This document shows, piece by piece, positions 14,204 to 20,431 of a stretch of DNA of 20,431 nucleotides. The stretch spans positions 1 to 20,431 of the IMG/VR virus record IMGVR_UViG_3300017742_002121, one strand, 5' to 3'. The notes beneath the pieces were generated by a model. It made no database searches. It was given only the letters and a program-made list of their open reading frames with translations, and had not been told where the DNA came from. Position 1 is the stretch's first letter, and every line of letters begins with the position of its first letter. The translations under genes and the position numbers were made by a program. The DNA is from a virus.

Positions 14204-14219
14204 AATAAGTCTCCGTTAT

Positions 14220-14227
14220 TATTTATA
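14220..14227 (-). promoter_or_regulatory. T4-type late promoter octamer
   Basis: Exact TATAAATA on the minus strand, overlapping the uvsY stop codon (14223-14225), upstream of the FkbM gene. It marks the boundary between the recombination cluster and the glycan island. A GGAGA ribosome site follows within about 12 nt, so transcription would begin close to it. Confidence 0.7.
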
Positions 14228-14678
14228 GACTAGCATCTTCCATACCTGCAACACGCAATTTAACTACGTTAGTAATTTGCCATTGCTTTTGGTCAAGTGC
14301 TTTGAGAACTCCTAACCATTTGTTACGCATTAGCGCAAACTCATTAATAATCTTTTCGTAGTCAACGACATCTGCCTCGCCGTCGACGTATTTTTCTACA
14401 TCGCGACTAGACAGAGCTCGTTGATAATTTTCAAGATATTTCTTAAAGTATGAACTACGCAACCTGCGTAGCTCAATATTTAGATAGTGTAATATTGCTT
14501 CAATTTCTTGAAGTTGATTAAATCGGTGTTCAACAATGCCTGGCATACTAGCGGCCGCTCTTTCAACGTTACCTACCAATTTACATTCTGCACGAGCATC
14601 AGTTAATTCATGCTCATAGTGTGCAACTGCATCTGGTATTTTACTTACGTCTCTTGATACTTCGCTATACCAACCCAT
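14223..14678 (-). CDS. uvsY: UvsY recombination mediator
   Basis: A 151-aa mostly helical protein, close in size to T4 UvsY (137 aa). UvsY helps UvsX displace gp32 and load on single-stranded DNA. The recognisable region is the C-terminal half: a basic helix (LRRLRSSYFKKYLENYQRALSSRDVEKY) then DYEKIINEFALMRNKWLGVLKALDQKQWQITNVVKLR. The assignment rests on that pattern and on position just after uvsX, as T4-like phages require the trio gp32-uvsX-uvsY. The ATG at 14678 is 3 bp after the stop of the small acidic gene. In T4, uvsY lies next to uvsW; here the glycan island intervenes. Confidence 0.88.
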   Translation of the reverse strand: MGWYSEVSRDVSKIPDAVAHYEHELTDARAECKLVGNVERAAASMPGIVEHRFNQLQEIEAILHYLNIELRRLRSSYFKKYLENYQRALSSRDVEKYVDGEADVVDYEKIINEFALMRNKWLGVLKALDQKQWQITNVVKLRVAGMEDASL

Positions 14679-14681
14679 TAT

Positions 14682-14909
14682 TTAATCCCAATCATCATCT
14701 TGTTCACTATCTGTTTCGTCTATTTCTAGATAATACCGGATGGCATCATCTAATTTATTGTCTACCCCAAAGGTGCTTTGGAATACGTGATCTGATACTC
14801 CGTAATCTGCAAGTAAGTCAACATAACGTTCCGCGGCCATCTCAACATGCTTCTTGTCAAGATATTCCTTAAAAAGTGTCCATATATCAGCAATCTGTTC
14901 TTCAGTCAT
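14682..14909 (-). CDS. Small acidic hypothetical protein between uvsX and uvsY
   Basis: A 75-aa acidic protein with no recognised domain. Predicted helices dominate (EEQIADIWTLFKEYLDKKHVEMAAERYVDLL), and the tail is strongly acidic (EIDETDSEQDDDWD). The ATG at 14909 overlaps the end of uvsX by 8 bp, and uvsY follows after 3 bp, so all three should be made from one message. The acidic tail resembles the C-terminal tails by which T4 gp32 contacts partners, so this could be a recombination-complex accessory. That is inference. The tight overlap and codon-like composition support it as a gene. Confidence 0.78.
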   Translation of the reverse strand: MTEEQIADIWTLFKEYLDKKHVEMAAERYVDLLADYGVSDHVFQSTFGVDNKLDDAIRYYLEIDETDSEQDDDWD

Positions 14910-16002
14910 TAGTAGCTAGTTCCTCGATAGGTTGTATTTCGTCTTCGCTGTCTGCGTCGAGTGTTTCAGAGGTATTTACCATAGTTGTTTCTTTTACTAG
15001 GTAATCTGACATAACCTTATCGAGATTTTCGCCAATCCACTTTTTACGATAGTCAAGAATTTCTTCACCATCTAGTGTAGTGTATGCAAGTCTATTGCCT
15101 TGCTTTTTAATAATGCCTTTTGCTTCAAACAATTCAAGCAAACCACTATAAGGGTTCATGCCTGTTTCATAAGGAATCTTCACTTGCACACCTTCAAAAG
15201 GTTTTGCATAACGAGTCTTCATTACTTTACAACCTGCTCTAATACCCATTACTTGACTGATTTTATTGCCGTCTTCGTCTTCTTTTAGTTTCAACTTCTT
15301 CATTGCAACAACAATACTTGATGCATAGATAAAGCCTTGACCGCCACTAATCTTATCATCTGGATCAAACATATCCTGTGATGCATAAGTGTGGTTAGTA
15401 CATACTAAGCCTACATTGTGTGAGCCAATCATGTTAACAGTATTACGGACTAATGAAGTTAGTGCTTTAGGCTTACGACCCATATCACCTTTCATATCAC
15501 CTTTGTTAAATTGATCAACGTCTGTAGGTGTTAGTAACATACCTAAACTATCAATAACAAACAACACCTTAGGACGTTCTTCTTCGTCCATTGCTTTGTA
15601 GTCAATCATAAACGTACTAATAGTTTTAGCAACGTCATCAATCATACTCATGTTTAGTTTTAATAGTTTTTCTTCTGAGGTATCAACATCAAGAGCATGT
15701 AACCAGCTTTCGTCAAGTGCGTTCTCTGAGTCAATTAGTACTACAAAGATGCCTTGATCTTGTGCCGCTTTTACAATGTTACCTGCACAGATATATGATT
15801 TACCTGCACCAGACTCTCCTGCAAAAACTGTAACCTTACCCATTGGAACACCTCTATGGAAGTCACCGCTGATAAGATAGTTGAGTGCAAAGTTGCCTGT
15901 ACTAATCCAGTCAGTAGGATCATTAAAACCACTACTCATACCTGAAATAGATTTTGTTAGACTGTTCCGAAACTTACTCGGATCAAACGATTTATTAGCC
16001 AT
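14902..16002 (-). CDS. uvsX: UvsX RecA-like recombinase
   Basis: A 366-aa strand-exchange protein (T4 UvsX is about 390 aa). The Walker A loop GESGAGKS is at 62-69, preceded by the typical NYLISGDFHRGVPMGKVTVFAG. Walker B is in VLFVIDSLGMLLTPTD around 145-160. The L2-region SGGQGFIYASSIVV and a Met/Arg-rich strand follow. It forms filaments on gp32-coated DNA and drives the recombination-dependent replication of T4-like phages. The ribosome site AGGAG is 8 nt upstream. A long inverted repeat lies between gp32 and this gene. The C-terminal ~30 residues are acidic (ETLDADSEDEIQPIEELATND). Confidence 0.96.
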   Translation of the reverse strand: MANKSFDPSKFRNSLTKSISGMSSGFNDPTDWISTGNFALNYLISGDFHRGVPMGKVTVFAGESGAGKSYICAGNIVKAAQDQGIFVVLIDSENALDESWLHALDVDTSEEKLLKLNMSMIDDVAKTISTFMIDYKAMDEEERPKVLFVIDSLGMLLTPTDVDQFNKGDMKGDMGRKPKALTSLVRNTVNMIGSHNVGLVCTNHTYASQDMFDPDDKISGGQGFIYASSIVVAMKKLKLKEDEDGNKISQVMGIRAGCKVMKTRYAKPFEGVQVKIPYETGMNPYSGLLELFEAKGIIKKQGNRLAYTTLDGEEILDYRKKWIGENLDKVMSDYLVKETTMVNTSETLDADSEDEIQPIEELATND

Positions 16003-16025
16003 ATTTTTCTCCTATCTAAAAAGTG

Positions 16026-16092
16026 CCGTTACTAGCGTTTGGAGTGTTGACAGGTAAACCATGAATCTCTGCTCCGGTTTTGCTAGTAACGG
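16026..16092 (-). repeat. Inverted repeat/hairpin between gp32 and uvsX
   Basis: Two perfect 11-bp arms, CCGTTACTAGC at 16026-16036 and GCTAGTAACGG at 16082-16092, enclose 45 bp. On the minus-strand message the loop has a further GGAG/CTCC pairing that extends the structure. There is no U-run after it, so it is not a standard terminator. It ends about 24 nt before the uvsX ATG and could act as an RNA-processing, mRNA-stability or translation-control element for the gp32-uvsX message. The rest of the 16003-16100 gap contains only the uvsX ribosome site. Confidence 0.6.
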
Positions 16093-16100
16093 TAATTGTT

Positions 16101-17108
16101 TTATTGTCCTTGACGTGCTCTAATCATTTGTAAAATGTCTTGAGCGTTGCCGCTTTCTGCAGGGGCTGCCGCTGGTGCCGCTTCTGCTACTGGAGCAGTT
16201 GCCGCTGGTGCCGCCTCTGGAGTTGGAGCAGGTGTTGCTACTGGTGCTACTGGAGCACTTTGGCTAACTGCTGTCGCGTTTGGGCTTGCCGCTCTCTGCG
16301 GATCACCTGTACGTTGCGCCATTCCTGCTGGACGGAAATATTGTCCCCAACGATCCATATCAAATGCTTCACCGTCTACTGACGCTTCAAACATTTCTGA
16401 CATGACCTTTAGTTCTACATCTCCTGGCTTTTTAGGAAGGAAGTCACTTAGATTATATAATCCGTGTGCATTAACTGCCGCCATTTGCGCATCGTCTAAT
16501 GGACGCTCTCTACGTGCCCAATTACTTGTGCTATAGTCTGCGTATCCACCTTTTGATGTTTTGTTTAGACGGAAGTCTACACCAGCAGTATAATCTGTTG
16601 GCAATTCTTCCATATCTGGGTCCATAAGGGCCTGCTTAATGATATTGAAGATTTGTGGACCAATAATAAAGCGTCTGATTGGATTCTCAGGTGCTTGATC
16701 ATCGGCAATTGGATTGTCTACTACAAACCCTTGGAAGATATAACTACGTTTCTTCCAGTATTTACGACCCATGTCTTCTAGACTTGGATCTTTAAACCAA
16801 CCACGTACCTCTTGTAGAATGTTACAGCTTTCGCCATACATTTCCATACATGGTACTTGTACCTGTACTGGACGTGAATCAGTTTGACCTTTTACACCAG
16901 CAAATGGAAGTTTGATTACCAAACGTTCAGCCCAGAAAAAAGTATTATCTGTGTTGCCGTCTGGAAGGAAACGTAGAGTTGAACTCTCGCCTTCTTTCAT
17001 ATTCCAAAATGGGTAAATTGCGTTATCACCACCGCCTGACTGACGGTTACCTGAAGCGCCTGCTTCTTGCTCTTTGAGCTTTGCTCGGATTTCTGCTAAT
17101 GATGCCAT
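16101..17108 (-). CDS. 32: gp32 single-stranded DNA-binding protein
   Basis: A 335-aa SSB of the T4 gp32 type (T4: 301 aa), which coats replicating and recombining DNA. The conserved core begins with YPFWNMKEGESSTLRFLPDGN (32-52), followed by the OB-fold region with C87 and C95 in VPCMEMYGESC, where T4 gp32 carries its zinc ligands, and WARRERPLDD further on. Residues ~275-322 form a low-complexity Ala/Pro/Val/Thr linker, then a short ILQMIRARQGQ end. This differs from the acidic tail of T4 gp32. A strong AGGAGG lies 7 nt before the ATG, behind a perfect sigma70 promoter and a structured leader. It is the first gene of the gp32-uvsX-uvsY operon. Confidence 0.93.
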   Translation of the reverse strand: MASLAEIRAKLKEQEAGASGNRQSGGGDNAIYPFWNMKEGESSTLRFLPDGNTDNTFFWAERLVIKLPFAGVKGQTDSRPVQVQVPCMEMYGESCNILQEVRGWFKDPSLEDMGRKYWKKRSYIFQGFVVDNPIADDQAPENPIRRFIIGPQIFNIIKQALMDPDMEELPTDYTAGVDFRLNKTSKGGYADYSTSNWARRERPLDDAQMAAVNAHGLYNLSDFLPKKPGDVELKVMSEMFEASVDGEAFDMDRWGQYFRPAGMAQRTGDPQRAASPNATAVSQSAPVAPVATPAPTPEAAPAATAPVAEAAPAAAPAESGNAQDILQMIRARQGQ

Positions 17109-17115
17109 AGTTATG

Positions 17116-17121
17116 CCTCCT
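17116..17121 (-). promoter_or_regulatory. Strong gp32 ribosome binding site
   Basis: Full AGGAGG on the minus strand with a 7-nt spacing to the gp32 ATG. It is the strongest ribosome site noticed in the window and fits the high amounts of gp32 that T4-like phages need. Confidence 0.85.
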
Positions 17122-17136
17122 ATAAATGTTGCCTAT

Positions 17137-17180
17137 GTGCAGTAGCTATATTGCTACTAGTGCCTTTTAGTTTGTAGCAC
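17137..17180 (-). promoter_or_regulatory. Structured 5' leader of gp32, possible translational operator
   Basis: On the minus-strand transcript, GUGCUAC (17180-17174) starts the leader. It is followed by an AGUAGC-AAUAUA-GCUACU hairpin (17158-17141) and then GCAC (17140-17137). The GUAGC arm can pair either with the first GCUAC or the second, and GUGC can pair with either of two GCACs, so mutually exclusive or pseudoknotted folds are possible. T4 gp32 represses its own translation by binding a pseudoknot in its leader. This element lies at the matching place, 29-72 nt before the ATG. The equivalence is inferred. Confidence 0.5.
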
Positions 17181-17187
17181 AGTTCTT

Positions 17188-17216
17188 ATTATATGCTATT
17201 CTACAAACTTTGTCAA
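17188..17216 (-). promoter_or_regulatory. Consensus sigma70 promoter of gp32
   Basis: Perfect host-type promoter on the minus strand: TTGACA at 17216-17211, exactly 17 bp, TATAAT at 17193-17188. An A/T-tract stretch directly upstream (17217-17256) could act as an UP element. The expected start is about 17181, giving a leader of roughly 73 nt. Confidence 0.92.
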
Positions 17217-17231
17217 GTCTTTTTTGAAGAA

Positions 17232-17256
17232 AAACTAAAAAAACTTATAAAAGTTT
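17232..17256 (-). terminator. Weak terminator-like hairpin after the 668-aa gene
   Basis: On the minus strand AAACTT-TTAT-AAGTTT (17256-17241) is followed by a T-rich run. The stem is all A/T except one G-C pair on each side, so it would be weak. It sits just after the stop at 17263 and before the gp32 promoter, in the 154-bp gap 17109-17262, which otherwise holds only the gp32 control elements. Confidence 0.3.
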
Positions 17257-17262
17257 AGCCAA

Positions 17263-19269
17263 TTATATACCAGCTAAACTCCTAATGCTGTCTAATTCTG
17301 TATTATCTTGTACTACAGGCTCTTCTCTGTAGCCCATTACTTCTGATACACGGTTATTAATCTTTTCTAAAAACTGCTTTGCAGGCTCAATATATTGTTC
17401 ACCGTAATCTTTTTCTACCATAGTAAGTATTGCTGTTTCACCTTTTGGAAACTGTCCTGTTGTGTAATCAAAGTAACTTAGTATGAACTCTCCTAATGGA
17501 GTCTTTTCGTCCTTTTCTAATTTAATCTTATCACCGTCTGGTCCGTCAATCTCATCGCCTTTTTTCTTGCCATTCATTTTGGCTTTCTTTACAGCGTGTG
17601 CGTATGCATTGCCTTCGTCGGTATCGTCATCAGTTAACACTGATACCATATCGTCGCCGTTGTTTAGACCACCTTTTTTGATTTTTACATTTTCTTTACC
17701 AAACTTTAGTATTGCGTCTTTAGGATCCATTGAAGTTTGTTTCCAACGCATTTCACCTTCGTTCTTTTTACAACTACCTGGTTCTCCGGCTTTTTTGCCT
17801 GGAACTTTAGAGTAGCCTTTCCAACACTTGTCATAGATTTTGCTATTGCCGTGTCTTTCGCCTTCTTCAATTTCTTCTTCAGTCATGCCTAGTGTAGTCC
17901 AACTTTGGTTACCACAGTCTTCACATGCAGTTTCTGAGAACTGACCCATTGCATCTTCTAATGCTTGTTCAATTTCTGACTCATCAGTTGTGCCTGAACG
18001 TGTAGTAAATCCACTGTTTAATTCTTTACCAATGCGTTTTACTTCCATGTCCATATCGCCGGCATTAATTTTATTTTTTCTAACCGTGTTGTACAAACAC
18101 ACACGTGGATCATTTAAACAACCATTTTCAATTTTAGCAATAGTTGCATCATCATATCCATGTGTTTTTAACAATGTTCTTAGTATATGTAAATCTTGTT
18201 TATACTGTTTCATACTGTCAGCACGACCTTTTTTAAAGTCAGCAATCTTACCTTTAGCCCAATCAATAGGACCTTCTTCTAAATCTTCTGGACCTAGTTC
18301 AACTGTCTTAGTGCCTTCTTTAACTAAGTTGTATATGTAAGGAAACACGTCTGATAGTTCTTCGTTAAACTGTTTGATAGTTAGCTCGTCTATCCAGTTC
18401 TCTGCAACGTCACTTGGTACGTCTTCCATCATAGGTGTTTCAAATGCTTCAAATGTTTCTTTGTAATATGCTGGCTTTTGTAATGACTCTACAGTCTTTT
18501 TAACTGTTGACATACGCTCTTTAACAATGTCCATATATCCTGCTAGGCTTTCTGCCATTACTGCTGAACGACCCATGTAAGTTTTAAACTTACGTAACTT
18601 TGCTAATTCTTCACTTAGACTTGTAATATGTTTGCCAAAGTCATCATGTGGAGCTCCGCCTTCTGCTACGTGACGAGCCATTGCTCTTGCACCACTTAGG
18701 TGTTTAAATGGATACTTGAATCTTTCACCATCTGCATTTTCAACATATATTGCACCAACCTTTTGTGTACGTCCTGTTGCACTTGCTTGGTTAATACTTT
18801 CTGTATGTTTTATCATTAGTCTAGCACTATCAAAGTTTTGATAACTTATTCTTGATGTGCCATAAAGTTTTGATTCGTTCATTTGATCATCCTCAACGCG
18901 GTTTTGAGCTAAAAATTTGTAATCTCGTTTATCTAGATTGCTTTTTGTTATGTTACGTGTATCAAAATTTAGCAATCTCATTTTACTAAATTGACGTAAT
19001 TCTTTTAGAAAACTGTACCAATTATCTCGTGTCATTGAATCTTCGTTTGCTACAAAATCGTTTGTATACATAACTGCTAATGCATCTTCGTCTAAGGAAA
19101 TACTAACTTTGCCTAATACACGATCTGCCTCTTTATACTGAAAGTCGAAAAAACGTGCTTCAGATGCTACGTTAGTTACATTGCCTTCAGAATCACCAAT
19201 AGTAACAGTGGGAAAACGTCCACGTATTTTATCGAAAAGGTCTTTTGATATATTCTCTAAGTTCTTCAT
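17263..19269 (-). CDS. Probable structural protein with Cys-rich motif (668 aa)
   Basis: A 668-aa hydrophilic protein with no named enzyme domain. The N-terminal ~270 residues are mixed alpha/beta. The middle is helical and charged. A cysteine cluster follows (C449, C452, C482, C500) within CEDCGNQSW and KCWKGYSKVPGKKAGEPGSCKKN. From memory, this CW-GY-K-PGKK...GSC motif and the C-terminal KTPLGEFILSYFDYTTGQFPKGE segment recur in large marine-phage proteins of probable structural role. It lies directly after gp17, which favours a virion role, but this is not proven. I chose ATG 19269 because the longer reading needs a TTG overlapping the gp17 stop. A GATAAATA octamer sits 5 nt before the ATG and no Shine-Dalgarno is visible. 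Confidence 0.78.
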   Translation of the reverse strand: MKNLENISKDLFDKIRGRFPTVTIGDSEGNVTNVASEARFFDFQYKEADRVLGKVSISLDEDALAVMYTNDFVANEDSMTRDNWYSFLKELRQFSKMRLLNFDTRNITKSNLDKRDYKFLAQNRVEDDQMNESKLYGTSRISYQNFDSARLMIKHTESINQASATGRTQKVGAIYVENADGERFKYPFKHLSGARAMARHVAEGGAPHDDFGKHITSLSEELAKLRKFKTYMGRSAVMAESLAGYMDIVKERMSTVKKTVESLQKPAYYKETFEAFETPMMEDVPSDVAENWIDELTIKQFNEELSDVFPYIYNLVKEGTKTVELGPEDLEEGPIDWAKGKIADFKKGRADSMKQYKQDLHILRTLLKTHGYDDATIAKIENGCLNDPRVCLYNTVRKNKINAGDMDMEVKRIGKELNSGFTTRSGTTDESEIEQALEDAMGQFSETACEDCGNQSWTTLGMTEEEIEEGERHGNSKIYDKCWKGYSKVPGKKAGEPGSCKKNEGEMRWKQTSMDPKDAILKFGKENVKIKKGGLNNGDDMVSVLTDDDTDEGNAYAHAVKKAKMNGKKKGDEIDGPDGDKIKLEKDEKTPLGEFILSYFDYTTGQFPKGETAILTMVEKDYGEQYIEPAKQFLEKINNRVSEVMGYREEPVVQDNTELDSIRSLAGI

Positions 19270-19274
19270 GTTAA

Positions 19275-19282
19275 TATTTATC
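19275..19282 (-). promoter_or_regulatory. Late-promoter-like octamer before the 668-aa gene
   Basis: GATAAATA on the minus strand (one base from TATAAATA, and fitting the NATAAATA form), overlapping the gp17 stop codon and ending 5 nt before the ATG at 19269. Its spacing matches three other starts in the window. Confidence 0.5.
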
Positions 19283-20431
19283 AATAATTGCTACTAACGA
19301 AGATCGGCATGGGTGCATCATAATCTTCCATACTTTCCGCCTGGGTAAATGTATTATACACTCTTGGATCCCAGTCTTTTAATACATCCATCATTCTAAG
19401 TGCAAGTAATGTTGCACTTACTAGATCATCGCTTATTCCTGATTTAGCTTGGAAGCTACTTCCTGTAGCAACAAAGCCTTTTAATTCTGACAATAGAGGC
19501 TTACTGCGTATAAGCATTTTGTCATTTTCTACCATTGTTTTTAATCGACTACATGCTGTAATCTTAGTACCGTGTGTAGTATTAAAGCCTTTACGGAACT
19601 TGCGCACATGTCCTTTTCGAATAGGTTCAGACACAAATAGTCCTGGTATATTCTCTTCCCCGAAATCGTTTATAACGATTAGTGCCGCTTCGCCGATGCC
19701 ATTGTTTTCTACACTCCAATACACGCCATTGCTATTGCCTGTTTCTTTTGTTATATAATTACAGATATCCGACAGTACACGTATTTGTCCTGGTATAGCA
19801 GTTTGATTGTGTTGCCACTCTGCTACTTGTTCATAACTAGGTAATTCAAATACTTGTATAGCCGCATTATCTCCGCCTGTGCCCATACTAGGATCAAGTG
19901 CAATACAATATGTATATTGCGAAGTTGGCTTTTTATACCAACGTGTTTGACCCATATTTAATGTAGGGTTAGTGCCTTCCATGGCCGCAAGTTTAATTGA
20001 GTTGATAAGTGTTTCATCAAATACCAAAAACTCACATCCGTATTCACGTCTAAACTTTTCTTCGCCAATACGTCCAATTTCTGCTACTTTCCATTCTTCA
20101 TCACGATCAGGATGTTCTTCCCATTGTGCAACAAAACTATGAAATCCGTTTATGCCTAATTCTTGTTCATTGCCATGTTCGTCAAACTTTTGTTCTGCTT
20201 GTTTCCAAATAGTAGCAAATGTATCTTCATCACTGTTAGGTGTTGATGTAATAATAGCACGACCACCTGTTGCTAGTGTAGGTGATATTGATGTCCAAAA
20301 TTCTTCTGCAATGTTAGGTTGCACAAATGCAAACTCGTCACAGTATAGTAATGATATGGACATACCACGTCCAGTGTTTCCAGTAGTTGTTTGACTTACG
20401 ATTCTACTACCGTTTTCAAACTCAATACTAC
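19281..20431 (-). CDS. 17: gp17 terminase large subunit, 5' part missing
   Basis: The C-terminal 382 residues of the phage packaging motor; the N-terminal part with the Walker A loop lies beyond the right edge. The visible ATPase end has the TTTGNTGRGMS segment and Walker B SLLYCDEFAF, followed by a coupling-motif region (ATGGRAIITSTPN). The C-terminal RNase H-fold nuclease starts at TYCIALDPSMGTGGDNAAIQVF with the catalytic Asp, continues through SVENNGIGEAALIVI, and has the later acidic SGISDDLVSATLLALRMM. It cuts and translocates concatemeric DNA into proheads. The frame stays open to base 20431, so the Met at 20363 is internal. It is followed by the 668-aa gene. Confidence 0.95.
   Translation of the reverse strand, partial: SIEFENGSRIVSQTTTGNTGRGMSISLLYCDEFAFVQPNIAEEFWTSISPTLATGGRAIITSTPNSDEDTFATIWKQAEQKFDEHGNEQELGINGFHSFVAQWEEHPDRDEEWKVAEIGRIGEEKFRREYGCEFLVFDETLINSIKLAAMEGTNPTLNMGQTRWYKKPTSQYTYCIALDPSMGTGGDNAAIQVFELPSYEQVAEWQHNQTAIPGQIRVLSDICNYITKETGNSNGVYWSVENNGIGEAALIVINDFGEENIPGLFVSEPIRKGHVRKFRKGFNTTHGTKITACSRLKTMVENDKMLIRSKPLLSELKGFVATGSSFQAKSGISDDLVSATLLALRMMDVLKDWDPRVYNTFTQAESMEDYDAPMPIFVSSNY

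Noticed and set aside
16049-16054. TTGACA on the plus strand between gp32 and uvsX
   Set aside because: No -10 box at 16-18 bp, and it would point into gp32 antisense.
16012-16062. 16-aa ORF (MVYLSTLQTLVTALFR) before uvsX, possible leader peptide
   Set aside because: No good ribosome site and no regulatory codon run; the hairpin explains the region better.
16016-16123. A 35-codon open frame running from the end of gp32 through the hairpin (TVTSKTGAEIHGLPVN...), possible frameshift extension of gp32
   Set aside because: It looks protein-like, but has no start codon, no slippery heptamer at the gp32 stop, and another frame is open too; chance in a short gap is likelier.
16147-16536. Plus-strand open frame of 129 codons, Ala/Gly-rich
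   Set aside because: It is the mirror of the low-complexity Ala/Pro linker of gp32; no ribosome site or family pattern.
17232-17256. Considered as a strong intrinsic terminator
   Set aside because: The stem is only 6 bp and nearly all A/T, so it is listed only as weak.
1-20431. tRNA genes, CRISPR arrays, IS elements, integrase, homing endonucleases
   Set aside because: Looked for on both strands by eye; no cloverleaf, regular repeat-spacer array, transposase or HNH/GIY-YIG motif was seen.

Overview
This is AT-rich DNA from a T4-like (tevenvirus-type) tailed phage, most probably a marine myovirus of the cyanophage/pelagiphage kind. The diagnostic genes are large terminase (gp17), single-stranded DNA-binding protein (gp32), UvsX, UvsY and UvsW, almost all on the minus strand. 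The host cannot be fixed from this window. No photosynthesis gene, tRNA, CRISPR array, insertion sequence or integrase was seen.

Right end (14.2-20.4 kb): packaging and recombination core, read right to left. The order is gp17 (running off the right edge), a 668-aa probable structural protein, then gp32, uvsX, a small acidic protein and uvsY. gp32 has a perfect host-type sigma70 promoter (TTGACA-17-TATAAT), a short leader that can fold in alternative ways, and a strong AGGAGG. A long hairpin lies between gp32 and uvsX.

Middle (5.26-14.2 kb): an accessory glycan island of 12 genes, placed between uvsY and uvsW, which are near neighbours in T4. Its core is a seven-gene minus-strand operon in which every start overlaps the preceding stop. 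The operon encodes a nucleotidyltransferase-cupin fusion, a GT8-like transferase, three related GT-B-like transferases and two GT-A transferases, one with an N-terminal carbohydrate-binding-like domain. Beside it lie a sulfotransferase (+), a polysaccharide pyruvyl transferase (-), an FkbM-like methyltransferase (-), a GT-A transferase (+) and an FkbM methyltransferase (-). Together they could activate a sugar, build a short glycan and cap it with methyl, sulfate and pyruvate groups. The acceptor (virion protein, host surface glycan or DNA) is unknown.

Left end (1-5.26 kb): a 419-aa unknown protein and uvsW behind a second perfect sigma70 promoter, then an unknown protein, a cupin, a YhhQ-type queuosine-precursor transporter, a SAM methyltransferase, a small unknown protein and a partial cupin.

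The most unusual regulatory feature is a repeated layout. T4-late-promoter-like octamers ending in TAAATA sit exactly 5 nt before four start codons, and the sigma70 -10 box sits 6 nt before a fifth. If these promoters are used, the transcripts would begin at or next to the ATG. Two of the octamer sites are in perfect 14-bp palindromes that separate a plus-strand single gene from its minus-strand neighbour.

Apart from short gaps the window is gene-dense. The longest non-coding stretches are 17109-17262 and 16003-16100, and both are described below.
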